Shown piece by piece: positions 33,062 through 40,379 of a DNA stretch of 40,379 nucleotides (within the stretch, counting starts at the first letter, position 1; each line of letters opens with the position of its first letter). The stretch covers positions 1 through 40,379 of the forward strand of contig JAZQQJ010000040.1 of NCBI GenBank assembly GCA_045629005.1. The letters run 5' to 3'. The notes below the pieces were generated by a model. That model did no database searches. It worked only from the letters and a program-made list of their open reading frames with translations, and was not told the origin of the DNA. The stretch comes from RGIG3528 sp045629005 (GTDB taxonomy: Bacteria; Bacillota; Clostridia; Lachnospirales; Lachnospiraceae). A program made the translations under genes and the position numbers.

Positions 33062-33817
33062 TCAATAAACTACATCTCGCATTGAGTACATGCCGGGTTC
33101 TTTTCCTGCCATATACTTTGCTGCCGCAATTGCGCCCTTTCCGAAAAGAGCCTTTGAGTATGCAGTATGCTTAAACTCAATAACTTCGTCGGGACCGCAG
33201 AAAAGAATCTCGTGTTCACCGACTATAGTTCCGCCTCTAACAGCAGAAATGCCTATTTCAGCCTTTTTACGCTTTTCTCTGACTTCGTGGCGGTCATAAA
33301 CATTTTCGTACTGATAGTCAACAGCGTCGTTGATTGCATCGGCGAAAGCAAGCGCCGTGCCTGAAGGTGCATCCTTTTTCTGATTGTGGTGTCTCTCAAC
33401 GATTTCAGCATCGAAGCCCTGCTCAAGAAGAAGCTGTGCAGCTTCGTTGACGAGCTTCAGAAGAAGGTTTACGCCAAGGGACATATTTGCGGAACGAAGA
33501 ATTGCAACGCGTTCGGTTGCATCGTTGATTTTTTGAACATCCTCTTCGGAATAGCCTGTTGTACAAAGGACAACGGCCATTTTCTTTTTCTCGCATGTTT
33601 CGAGAATATTATCAAGTGCGGTAGGTGATGAAAAGTCAATAACAACATCAGCCTGAACGTCGCAATCGGAAAGCTGTTCAAACACCGGGTATTCACCTGA
33701 AGGTGTACCGAATTTATCTACTCCGGCAACTATCTTTGCTTCCGTATCTTCTTTCAAAAGGTCTGCTATAATACGGCCCATACGTCCGTTGCAACCAACC
33801 ATAACAATCTTGATCAT
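33062..33817 (-). CDS. dapB: 4-hydroxy-tetrahydrodipicolinate reductase
   Basis: This 251-residue enzyme reduces the DapA product in lysine and diaminopimelate synthesis. GCNGRMGRII binds NAD(P)H, and ERHHNQKKDAPSGTAL holds the catalytic His/Lys region. The length is typical. AGGTG precedes the ATG. dapA lies upstream on the same strand, separated by 170 bases that contain direct repeats and a hairpin. Confidence 0.97.
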   Translation of the reverse strand: MIKIVMVGCNGRMGRIIADLLKEDTEAKIVAGVDKFGTPSGEYPVFEQLSDCDVQADVVIDFSSPTALDNILETCEKKKMAVVLCTTGYSEEDVQKINDATERVAILRSANMSLGVNLLLKLVNEAAQLLLEQGFDAEIVERHHNQKKDAPSGTALAFADAINDAVDYQYENVYDRHEVREKRKKAEIGISAVRGGTIVGEHEILFCGPDEVIEFKHTAYSKALFGKGAIAAAKYMAGKEPGMYSMRDVVY

Positions 33818-33876
33818 TTCAACACCTGCTTTCTATTAATTACAATTAATCTCGCAGACGCTACGCGCGCTGCTTC

Positions 33877-33965
33877 GTTCAGAAAATAATGATATGCAAT
33901 CATCATTTTTTAACTTTGTTCAAAAATAATGATATGCAATAAGCGGGTCCCCCTAAGGCGACCCG
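33877..33965. repeat. Direct repeats and hairpin between dapA and dapB
   Basis: AAAATAATGATATGCAAT occurs at 33883-33900 and 33923-33940, each preceded by GTTCA. The first copy continues into ATCATCATTTTTT, giving a weak hairpin. CGGGTC/GACCCG (33944-33949 and 33960-33965) makes another. This may be a partial terminator after dapA that lowers dapB expression. Confidence 0.55.
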
Positions 33966-33987
33966 TAGATTGTGCGAATAGTAAGTT

Positions 33988-34872
33988 TTAAATCAATCCG
34001 ACATTCTTGAGCTCAGCTTTAAGTCTCTCAAAATTAGGCTCATCCATAGGTGTAAGAGGAAGTCTTAACGGACCAACCTCCCATCCCATAAGATTAAGAG
34101 CATGCTTAACAGGAATAGGATTTGTCTCACAGAAAAGAGCCTTAATGAGTGGACGGTACTTCATCTGAAGTTCAAGGCTGCCCTTTGCATCGCCGTCAAA
34201 GAACTTCTGGCAGATGAGGTGTGTGTCCATGGGAGCCACGTCTGAAAGTACGGAGATTACGCCCTTTGCTCCGATGGAAAGCATGGGAGTGATAATTTCG
34301 TCTTCTCCGGAATATACGTCGAAGTCGCCCTGCATAAGCTGCATAAGCTCCATTGTCTGCGGGATGTTGCCTGTGGCATCCTTAACACCGACAATTGTAT
34401 CATATTCTTTTGCGAGGTCGTAAATCGTCTGTGACTGAATGTTTACGCCTGTTCTGGAAGGGATGTTGTAAAGCACGATGGGCACGTCACAAGCCTTTGC
34501 AACTGCTCCGAAGTGCTCCTTGAGGCCCTTCTGTGTAGCTTTGTTGTAGTAAGGGGAAACGAGGAGAACGCCGTCAACGCCTGCTTTGTAAGCTTCTGTT
34601 GAGAGGAAAACCTCTGTCTCTGTACAATTGGAGCCCGTGCCTGCGATGACAGGGATTCTGTGAGCTGTCTTCTGAACAGCGTAGCGGATGCACTCGAGAT
34701 GCTCCTCATGTGAAAGTGTGGATGCCTCGCCTGTCGTTCCGACAATGACGATACAGTCCGTTCCGTTATTTACCTGAAAGTCGATAAGCTCTCCAAGCTT
34801 GTCGAAATTGATTGATCCATCTGCGTGAAAAGGCGTTACGATAGCAACAGCCGCACCTTTAAAAATTGACAT
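33988..34872 (-). CDS. dapA: 4-hydroxy-tetrahydrodipicolinate synthase
   Basis: This 294-residue TIM-barrel enzyme condenses pyruvate and aspartate semialdehyde. GTTGEASTL near the N-terminus, YNIPSRTG with the catalytic Tyr, and the Schiff-base Lys in GVKDATGN are clear. AAAGGA lies ahead of the ATG, and a consensus promoter stands about 55 bases upstream. It feeds lysine and the meso-diaminopimelate of peptidoglycan. Confidence 0.97.
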   Translation of the reverse strand: MSIFKGAAVAIVTPFHADGSINFDKLGELIDFQVNNGTDCIVIVGTTGEASTLSHEEHLECIRYAVQKTAHRIPVIAGTGSNCTETEVFLSTEAYKAGVDGVLLVSPYYNKATQKGLKEHFGAVAKACDVPIVLYNIPSRTGVNIQSQTIYDLAKEYDTIVGVKDATGNIPQTMELMQLMQGDFDVYSGEDEIITPMLSIGAKGVISVLSDVAPMDTHLICQKFFDGDAKGSLELQMKYRPLIKALFCETNPIPVKHALNLMGWEVGPLRLPLTPMDEPNFERLKAELKNVGLI

Positions 34873-34928
34873 ATTTTTGTCCTTTCATAACCGTGAAAAT
34901 CCTGTATTTATACATTACAGACTGGAAA

Positions 34929-34957
34929 ATTTTAACACCCTGCAATGCGTTTGTCAA
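34929..34957 (-). promoter_or_regulatory. dapA promoter
   Basis: TTGACA (34952-34957), 17 bases and TAAAAT (34929-34934) on the minus strand, directly after the cotH stop codon. This separates dapA from cotH transcriptionally. Confidence 0.75.
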
Positions 34958-34958
34958 T

Positions 34959-36881
34959 TTACTCTCCGAAATAGTTTTTAATGAACTTTTCCATAAATTC
35001 GGGTCTTCTCTTTACGAACGTTCTGATGGTCTCAACATCGTTGTTTACGCTGTTCATCGTGCACCAGATGCCTGCGTCTTTAAGGCTTCTTAAGTGATTA
35101 ATGTAGTATGGAAGTTCCTCTTCGCGCATGGCAAGAAGCTCATCAAGCTTTGCATTTACATTATCAAGGGAGAACTCGTTTGCTGCGAGGCTTCTGAGCT
35201 TCGCAATGAAGTATTCCCTGCAGTCTTCTCTCTTAAGAAGGCTTGTGAGAAGTGCCGAATAATGGCTGTTCTTCGAATTTGTGACGCGCTCGATATCGTC
35301 ATTATCAGCATCGCAGATGTCACCCTTACCGTAGCAGCCCGTGCCGATATCGGAGTCGTGTACAAGGAAGTAGAAGCGTCCGTCTCTGTAGGTGCCAGGC
35401 TCGTAATCACCTGTCGGTGAATAGTAGCACATTACTTTAACGTTGCCCTGCGGCCAGTCGTAGTTATCAAGGTAAATGTTGAAAGCCATGTAATCAAGGT
35501 AATTTTCAACATCTATTATCTTCTCAACCTCAGCGAAGTTCTCTGCCTTCGTGAGATCTGCCTTTGAATATGTGCTGTAGAACTTGTTATATCTGTACGC
35601 AACTTCGTTCTCAATCTGAGTACCACCACCGCTAAGGGACTTCTCGGTCTGCTCGAATACGAAATATTCGCCTTCGGCCTTGCCGCAAACACGCTGGAAG
35701 TAGTCATCGCAGTAGTTCTGGTGGAGCCAGTAGTAGCCGTAGTATTCGCCGTTTACAAAGGCAACTGCGGGCACTGCTCTTTCGGTGAAGTCAAGGCCTG
35801 CCTGCTGTGCAAGCTCCTGCATAAGTTCTTCACGGAGGAATGCGCCCTGGAAGTCATCGCCGCCGTTTCTGAGAACAAGTCTGTCATACTTCTTGACTTT
35901 CTTTCCTTCGGGGTCTCTTGTATCGAACACGTTCAGAGTGAACTTGGTATTTTCATCATCGTATTTCTTACGTGCATAAAGCTTAAGGCTCTTTATGCAA
36001 TGCTCTCTGGATGTACCGCCATAAACACGTGCACCGGCGTACATTGAGAAGTATTCATTACCGTCTGCATCAAAGGCTTCAATATGAACAACTCTCTCGG
36101 AGTCGCTGCCTCTCTGCTTATAATTCGTGCCGGTAAGAATGCCGTTAGGAGCTTCATTCAGCTCGGAAGGCTCACCGGAAATAACCATAACAAGCGTAGA
36201 GAAACGTTCGTTAATGTTTGTATTTACAAGGTAGCTGTGAACAAATTCTTTTGATTCCGTTCCGTCGTTATAGAAAGACTTTGCACGAATTGTAACGCAG
36301 TTCGGATAGTCATCGGAATCTGCCTGAATTAAAATCGGTGCAGAATAAACAGCGGAGTTCTTGTCAGGTGTCGAGCCGTCAAGCGTGTAGCGTATGCTTC
36401 CGCTCTTTCCTGTCGTGTCGGTAATTTCAACATTAATATCCTCGCTGTAGAGATAGTCCTTGTGCGAGAATTCAACATCTTTAGGAGTAGGTGTGGGTGT
36501 AGATGTGGGAGTTGCTGTAGGCACGGAGGTTGGATTCTTTGCCGGGTCGTCCGAGCCCGTGTTGCCGGACTGACTGTCCTTTGAGCCCTCATTACCCGAC
36601 TGGGTGGTGTCTGAACCGGAGTTACCTGATTTGTCGTCTGAGCCGTTTTTACCGGGCTGAGTGGTGTCGGTGTTTCCCGACTTGTTGTCTTTACCGCTTT
36701 GTGCATTGTCACCGTTCGATGCTACACTTGTAACAGCAGGGCCGTTTTCAATGCTTTCCCCATTCATATCCTTCATAAGCAGTGAAATTATAAAAAGCAG
36801 TCCGGTACAAATAGCAAGCAGGGCAATGATACCCAAAACAAGCTTTATATTCGAACCGCCATTATTATTAATCTTTTTCAT
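34959..36881 (-). CDS. CotH-family protein with N-terminal membrane anchor
   Basis: The protein is 640 residues. One membrane helix (about 14-36) is followed by a Ser/Gly/Asp/Asn-rich linker with repeated SG-(S/T)-DTTQ-(P/S)-G units and a TP-rich end. A chitobiase/FN3_7-type domain has YTLDGSTPDKNSAVY. The CotH kinase-like domain contains SLKLYARKKY, LRNGGDDFQGAF, LDNYDWPQGN and FLVHDSDIGTG. Known CotH phosphorylates spore coat proteins, but extracellular CotH homologues in gut Clostridia are linked to surface and cellulosome-like proteins. It is probably outside the cell on its anchor. A TTTACA-16-TATAAT promoter lies upstream. Confidence 0.9.
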   Translation of the reverse strand: MKKINNNGGSNIKLVLGIIALLAICTGLLFIISLLMKDMNGESIENGPAVTSVASNGDNAQSGKDNKSGNTDTTQPGKNGSDDKSGNSGSDTTQSGNEGSKDSQSGNTGSDDPAKNPTSVPTATPTSTPTPTPKDVEFSHKDYLYSEDINVEITDTTGKSGSIRYTLDGSTPDKNSAVYSAPILIQADSDDYPNCVTIRAKSFYNDGTESKEFVHSYLVNTNINERFSTLVMVISGEPSELNEAPNGILTGTNYKQRGSDSERVVHIEAFDADGNEYFSMYAGARVYGGTSREHCIKSLKLYARKKYDDENTKFTLNVFDTRDPEGKKVKKYDRLVLRNGGDDFQGAFLREELMQELAQQAGLDFTERAVPAVAFVNGEYYGYYWLHQNYCDDYFQRVCGKAEGEYFVFEQTEKSLSGGGTQIENEVAYRYNKFYSTYSKADLTKAENFAEVEKIIDVENYLDYMAFNIYLDNYDWPQGNVKVMCYYSPTGDYEPGTYRDGRFYFLVHDSDIGTGCYGKGDICDADNDDIERVTNSKNSHYSALLTSLLKREDCREYFIAKLRSLAANEFSLDNVNAKLDELLAMREEELPYYINHLRSLKDAGIWCTMNSVNNDVETIRTFVKRRPEFMEKFIKNYFGE

Positions 36882-36952
36882 ATCAATTACCTTCCAAGAT
36901 ATCTGGCGAAGCGATGCGTTGCCCGCTGTTTTACTAACTTTATTACAAGATA

Positions 36953-36980
36953 ATTATACCTTTTTTCAATCGTTTGTAAA
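36953..36980 (-). promoter_or_regulatory. cotH-like gene promoter
   Basis: TTTACA (36975-36980), 16 bases and TATAAT (36953-36958) on the minus strand, about 70 bases before the ATG. Confidence 0.75.
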
Positions 36981-37010
36981 GGAGTTCGTGGGAGGAGGGA
37001 ATGTGGGGGG

Positions 37011-37112
37011 GCGTACATTGCGGTTGCGCCGGCGTAAGGGATTGGGGCGTACACTGCGGTTGCGCCGGCGTGAGGGATTGGGGCGTACACTGCGGTTGCG
37101 CCGGCGAGGGGG
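37011..37112. repeat. 36-bp GC-rich tandem repeat, about 2.8 copies
   Basis: GCGTACA(C/T)TGCGGTTGCGCC and the next 16 bases recur at 37011, 37047 and 37083 with few changes. The GC content is well above that of the surrounding DNA. No gene is supported on either strand. Confidence 0.9.
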
Positions 37113-37120
37113 CGATTAAT

Positions 37121-37198
37121 GCATATGCCCGAGAGGCTGTCAATGGTAAACCCTGCGGGGCGCTACCGCGCCCATTGACAGCCTTTCCGGGCATATGC
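37121..37198. repeat. Long hairpin with 26-28-base arms
   Basis: GCATATGCCCG, then GAGGCTGTCAATGG, pair with CCATTGACAGCCT and CCGGGCATATGC. The loop holds its own GGGCGC/GCGCCC stem. There is no T-run after it. A smaller hairpin (AAGGGGAATC/GATTCCCCTT, 37211-37233) follows. Confidence 0.9.
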
Positions 37199-37257
37199 AA
37201 ATGGGTAACCAAGGGGAATCAAGGATTCCCCTTGTCGCAACAAGCACGACAAGCCTT

Positions 37258-37502
37258 TTCATGCTTTCACCGGCGGAAGATTACATATTGGGCTTGTTTT
37301 GTCTGTTTTATGTAACTTTTTTACGCTTTCCCGGCCGCAAGGTTACATATTTGGCTTGTTTTTGCCGTTTTCTGTAACTTTTTTCACGCTTTCCTGGCCG
37401 CAAGGTTACATATTTGGCTTGTTTTTGCTGTTTTCTGTAACTTTTCCACGCTTTCACAGCCGCAAGGTTACATATTTGGCTTGTTTTTGCTGTTTTCTGT
37501 AA
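37258..37502. repeat. 62-63-bp tandem repeat, 4 copies
   Basis: GCTTTC marks each unit at 37263, 37325, 37388 and 37450. Each unit contains GTTACATATTTGGCTTGTTT and ends TTTTCTGTAAC, so GTTACA and TGTAAC can pair within it. The period is not a multiple of three throughout, so it is not a coding repeat. Confidence 0.9.
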
Positions 37503-37528
37503 TCTTTACTACTTCATTTTGCTATGCT

Positions 37529-38190
37529 TTAGGTACAGAGCTTATATTTCGTATGCCTGTACCTAATCCGCGGAGATCTTTAGGTACAAATGTCGATTTT
37601 CGTCGCGTCTTGCCTATTTTCTTCCGGGCTTTAGGTACAGAGATTAATTTTCGGCTGTTTATACCTAATCCGCGGCGGTGTTTAGGTACAAATGCCGATT
37701 TTTGCCGCGTCTTGCCTAATTTCTTCCGGGCTTTAGGTACAAATCTTGAATTTCATCCGTTTATACCTAATCCGCGGCGACGTTTAGGTACAAATGCCGA
37801 TTTTCGTCGCGTCTTGCCTAATTTCTTCCATGCTTTAGGTACAAAACTTGAATTTCGACCATTTATGCCTAATCCGCGGTGGTGTTTAGGTACAAATGTC
37901 GATTTTTGCTGCGTCTTACCTAATTTCTTCCAGGCTTTAGGTACAAATCTTGAATTTCATCCATTTATGCCGGCAAGCAAAGCTTGCGGGCCAAATATGC
38001 CTAATCCGCGGCGGTGTTTAGGTACAAATGTCGATTTTCGCCGCGTCTTGCCTAAAATTACGCGGGCTTTTGGTACAAATCTTGAATTTCATCCGTTTAT
38101 GCCGGCAAGCAAAGCTTGCGGGCCAAATATACCTAATCCGCGGCGGTGTTTAGGTACAAATGTCGATTTTTGCCGCGTCTTGCCTAAATG
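37529..38190. repeat. Strict 51-bp repeat array, 12 copies of two alternating types
   Basis: The motif TTAGGTACA (or close) begins at 37529, 37580, 37631, 37682, 37733, 37784, 37835, 37886, 37937, 38018, 38069 and 38150. Intervals are 51 bases except two of 81, each with the same 30-base insertion holding GCAAGC/GCTTGC. Two unit types alternate: one ends TTGCCTAA(T), the other TACCTAATCCGCGG. In both the end is the complement of the start, so every unit can form a hairpin. Because 51 is a multiple of 3, one plus frame stays open for 238 codons, but it begins in the previous array and variants change residues freely, so I do not call a protein. Confidence 0.9.
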
Positions 38191-38260
38191 CCCTTAGGCA
38201 TGTGGCAGGCACCTTTTAGAAAGTGCTTGCGGCAATATAGCAAATATATTACACTTTGAT

Positions 38261-38302
38261 GTAAGAGCATTCTAGTAATTGCTGTGAGAGCATTTTAGTA
38301 AT
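38261..38302 (+). promoter_or_regulatory. Direct repeats upstream of the 87-residue gene
   Basis: GTRAGAGCATTYTAGTAAT occurs at 38261-38279 and 38284-38302, 23 bases apart and 23 bases before the next ATG. It could be an operator or a short duplication. Confidence 0.45.
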
Positions 38303-38324
38303 CAACGCATAGTCAGGTGTAATT

Positions 38325-38588
38325 ATGGAAGAAGGCAAGTATTTTCAGGAAGCCCTTGCTTCGCTGGTCGCGCGGGAGGCGTATATTGACGCGATACGTC
38401 ATATGCACGACTTGGGCATGGATTCCGAGACAATTAAAAAAAAGCTCAGCTACCCGGTTACTCTTGAGCGCATTAATAAAGTTATTCGTGACTATGAAGA
38501 AGAAAAAAGCAAGCCTGATGATGGTTACGAATATGTTCAAAAGACTGACAAATACGGCAGAACAAGCTTTCTTAAAGTAAAAAAATGA
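38325..38588 (+). CDS. Small Lys/Glu-rich protein of unknown function
   Basis: This 87-residue cytosolic protein has two predicted helices (about 7-30 and 33-62; the second contains KKKLSYPVTLERINKVI, which recalls a helix-turn-helix) and a short tail YVQKTDKYGRTSFLKVKK. Proteins with this tail are common small hypotheticals in Lachnospiraceae, but I do not know a function. AGGTG lies about 6 bases before the ATG. It is the first plus-strand gene after the repeat arrays and precedes the kinase gene on the same strand. Confidence 0.65.
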   Translation: MEEGKYFQEALASLVAREAYIDAIRHMHDLGMDSETIKKKLSYPVTLERINKVIRDYEEEKSKPDDGYEYVQKTDKYGRTSFLKVKK

Positions 38589-38651
38589 AACAGTAAATAA
38601 GTCACTGAGTCAAATCAGTAATATCCAACAAAGTATATCGAGGTGAATGAT

Positions 38652-39254
38652 ATGGCTAATTTAATTGTAGTGTGTGGTCCGCAGGCTGTTGGTAAGATGA
38701 CGGTTGCGGAAAGTCTGCGTGACAAGCTTAAATATAATATGATGATGAACCACGACAGCATCGAGGTTGCCGACCGCATCTTCGGTTTGGCTACACCTGC
38801 GATGCGCGAATTCAATAAGGTTTTCAGAGAGAAGGCGTTCGAACTTGCCGTAAAGCATAATGTCGATATGGTCTTCACGTATGTTGCTGCGTTTGAAATG
38901 CAGGAGGAGCGTGACTATCTCACTGCTCTTGAGAAGCAGTTCACCGAGAATGGCGGAAACTTCTATTTTGTTGAGCTGAGTGCTGACCTTGAAACAAGGC
39001 TCAGTCGCAATGACACGCCTCATCGCAAGGAGAGAAAGCCTTCCAAGCGTGATGTTGAATGGAGCAGAAACAATCTCCTGAAGGATGACGAAAAGCACAA
39101 GTTAAACTCAAGTGATGGTGAATTTTGGTTCAAGAATCATCTGAAAATTGACAATACAAATCTTACACCCGATGCGGTTGCTGACATCGTAATACTTACT
39201 TATGCTCTCAAGGCAAACGATAAGCCCGAAAGCGAATATCGCTTCGGACTGTAA
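38652..39254 (+). CDS. P-loop nucleotide kinase-like protein
   Basis: The protein is 200 residues. Walker A is VCGPQAVGKMT near the start; a later RNDTPHRKERKPSKR stretch with many basic residues resembles a lid or substrate-binding region. Shikimate kinase, AAA_33 and zeta-toxin-like families share this layout; the substrate is unknown. The start at 38652 has GAGGTG 6 bases upstream, better than the in-frame GTG at 38643. A terminator lies directly after the stop. Confidence 0.82.
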   Translation: MANLIVVCGPQAVGKMTVAESLRDKLKYNMMMNHDSIEVADRIFGLATPAMREFNKVFREKAFELAVKHNVDMVFTYVAAFEMQEERDYLTALEKQFTENGGNFYFVELSADLETRLSRNDTPHRKERKPSKRDVEWSRNNLLKDDEKHKLNSSDGEFWFKNHLKIDNTNLTPDAVADIVILTYALKANDKPESEYRFGL

Positions 39255-39259
39255 AACAT

Positions 39260-39751
39260 TTACAATTGACTGTTCAACCAGTCAATTTTTTTAAAGTCTT
39301 TATTGTTGTTATGGTCATTTCTGTAGGAATCTTTTGAGGATGCCTTATATATATCTAAGAATTGTTTCAAATCGGGCACGCGGAATTTGACGGTTTCGGA
39401 CGGGGCAAGCTCTATATCCGATTCATGTATTCCTGCAAAGTCATATAATGAGTCTATTGAGCCATATCCCACCCGAATATCTTTCTTTCTGAATTCATGC
39501 TCATGAACGTCAGTCAAAGCATATCCAAGCTCGTTCATAACCATCACTATTTTGTCCCAGTCATATATTCTTAATTCGTCGGGTGCTGCCCAGCCTCTCG
39601 GGTCTCCCGGAACATGAATGTCAATATCCTTTGGGTCCCAGTCAACTTTTGATACATATTCCAGGCCCAACGATCCCATCAAAGTAGGTACGATGCCAAT
39701 TTCATTTAAACGCCTGCAAATAATCTGAAATTCATCGAATAAACTTTCCAT
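39260..39751 (-). CDS. Nucleotidyltransferase-like protein
   Basis: The protein is 163 residues. GSLGLEYVSKVDWDPKDIDI resembles the GS...DxD catalytic motif of the nucleotidyltransferase superfamily (MNT/AbiEii-like), though the spacing is loose. The rest has many Asp and Tyr. The substrate is unknown, and some databases label relatives as phosphoribosylanthranilate isomerase, which the sequence does not support. AGGAGAAGAAA precedes the ATG, overlapping the end of a broken gene upstream. Confidence 0.65.
   Translation of the reverse strand: MESLFDEFQIICRRLNEIGIVPTLMGSLGLEYVSKVDWDPKDIDIHVPGDPRGWAAPDELRIYDWDKIVMVMNELGYALTDVHEHEFRKKDIRVGYGSIDSLYDFAGIHESDIELAPSETVKFRVPDLKQFLDIYKASSKDSYRNDHNNNKDFKKIDWLNSQL
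39264..39292 (+). terminator. Terminator of the kinase gene inside the opposing gene
   Basis: AATTGACTG pairs with CAGTCAATT (6-base loop), then T7. It lies within the last codons of the convergent minus-strand gene, whose C-terminus (IDWLNSQL) it encodes. Confidence 0.85.
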
Positions 39752-39760
39752 TTTCTTCTC

Positions 39761-39958
39761 CTACTCCAGCATATTCCTGAATACCCTTGTAATTTTCGAC
39801 TCACCTTTGTGATTCCAATAAATCAGGACATCATTTCCTGCAGCAGGCTTTCTTGTTAATTCATCTGAGAGTCGTGCCGGAATAAGAAGTTCCCAATATC
39901 TGACCAGATATACATCATCCGTAACAGACTCAATTACGCCAAGATGCTGATTATGAAT
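39761..39958 (-). pseudogene. C-terminal fragment of an unidentified protein
   Basis: After the TAG that ends the acetyltransferase piece, the same frame continues for 65 codons (IHNQHLGVIESVTDD through KITRVFRNMLE) and ends with TAG at 39761-39763. It has no start codon. The content does not look like the rest of a GNAT fold, so it may be another gene joined by a deletion. Confidence 0.5.
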
Positions 39959-40162
39959 CTAGATCGCGCCGACAATCTCGCCGTTGTATTCCGCTATTCT
40001 GCTTATCTCCGGAATATAATCTTTGGATTCTCTGATAATTCGTACCATATTATGCTCCGAACGTCCCGGCCGGAATTTATTCCAAAAGCTTCTCATTGTC
40101 ATCAGTTCGGTCTTCTTATAATCTTCAAATTTTTCTTCTCTGATAATCAAGCCATTTAACAT
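39959..40162 (-). pseudogene. Truncated GNAT acetyltransferase
   Basis: The 67-residue reading MLNGLIIREEKFEDYKKTEL ... EYNGEIVGAI is the first third of a GNAT domain (up to strand beta 3, where IVGAI is typical). It ends at a TAG in place of the usual hydrophobic continuation. GAGGT lies 5 bases before the ATG, so the start is intact. The acetyl-CoA site (R/Q-x-x-G-x-G/A) is missing; the product cannot be active alone. Confidence 0.75.
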
Positions 40163-40253
40163 TCCGATACCTCATAAACAAACATTTGATTGACAAAACT
40201 GAAATTTACAAGTGAGTTTAAACATTCCCACCAGCAATAGTAATCAACTTCTT

Positions 40254-40379
40254 CTATCTTAATAGTTTCTTAAATCCTCGCCACAGAACACAAGCATGAA
40301 CAAGCAAATAAACTCCCACGCCAATCATAAGCAACATGGCACTCCCACCAATAGCGATAACCAAATCATTTTCCCCGGC
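40254..40379 (-). CDS. C-terminus of a membrane protein, cut by the window edge
   Basis: The minus strand reads 41 codons from the edge to TAG at 40254-40256, with one clear membrane helix (IAIGGSAMLLMIGVGVYLLV) and a basic tail WRGFKKLLR. The pattern of a helix followed by a short positive tail is common in small zinc-ribbon or PadR-linked membrane proteins of Lachnospiraceae. The N-terminal part is outside, so the family is not given. Confidence 0.6.
   Translation of the reverse strand, partial: AGENDLVIAIGGSAMLLMIGVGVYLLVHACVLWRGFKKLLR

Noticed and set aside
37529..38190. CRISPR array
   Set aside because: Both the repeat-like and spacer-like parts recur in every unit, so there are no unique spacers, and no cas gene is nearby.
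37481..38197. 238-codon plus-strand open frame with a 17-residue repeat (LGTN...P)
   Set aside because: The 51-bp period keeps one frame open by chance. The frame starts inside the 62-bp repeat array, no ribosome binding site is present, and unit differences change residues rather than only third bases.

Overview
The window looks like a chromosome segment from a low-to-moderate GC anaerobic Firmicute, most likely a Lachnospiraceae-type Clostridium. This rests on gene content: HemZ, a class III ribonucleotide reductase (NrdD), a Bacillus-type ThyA beside DHFR, a Gram-positive bifunctional Rel, a CotH-family protein and an Ltp-type membrane protein, with strong AGGAGG-type ribosome binding sites. 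The assignment is an inference from gene families and was not tested by any search. Almost everything is on the minus strand. No rRNA or convincing tRNA gene was found.

Bases 1-7,850 are accessory. They hold a duplicated structured intergenic unit (1-254), a lipoprotein, a rhomboid protease with a small partner, an AAA ATPase behind a promoter with helically spaced repeats, a dead XRE regulator, a HipBA-type toxin-antitoxin operon with paired operators, a Fic protein with its own operator-like repeats, YbaK, and a decaying stretch. In that stretch a membrane protein and a GNAT acetyltransferase share one reading frame broken by two stop codons.

Bases 7,883-18,401 form a second accessory block, also on the minus strand. 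A 1,275-residue membrane-anchored surface protein is followed closely by a 755-residue lipoprotein. The lipoprotein has a hydrophobic glycine/alanine-rich middle and a C-terminal His pattern like the LHH/WHH-type HNH nuclease toxins. A 147-residue cytosolic protein (candidate immunity protein) and two very small membrane proteins come next, then a short peptide deformylase. Upstream lies a 950-residue metallophosphoesterase with an N-terminal Cys cluster and a large insertion between its metal motifs. Bases 18,402-19,082 carry no gene but contain long inverted repeats and a possible solo insertion-sequence end.

Bases 19,083-34,872 are housekeeping: HD-GYP, hemZ, rel, apt, an MraY-type transferase, dfrA, thyA, nrdD (with a fused thioredoxin-like tail), hflX, a two-component system, and dapB/dapA. 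They join stringent response, purine salvage, folate/dTMP and dNTP supply, and lysine/cell-wall precursor synthesis. CotH follows (34,959-36,881).

Bases 36,990-38,200 are a dense gene-free array of four different repeat types: 36 bp x about 2.8, a long hairpin, about 62 bp x 4, and a strict 51-bp period x 12 with dyads. The right end has two plus-strand genes (a small unknown and a P-loop kinase), then a minus-strand nucleotidyltransferase-like gene, a broken acetyltransferase and the C-terminus of a membrane protein that runs off the edge.
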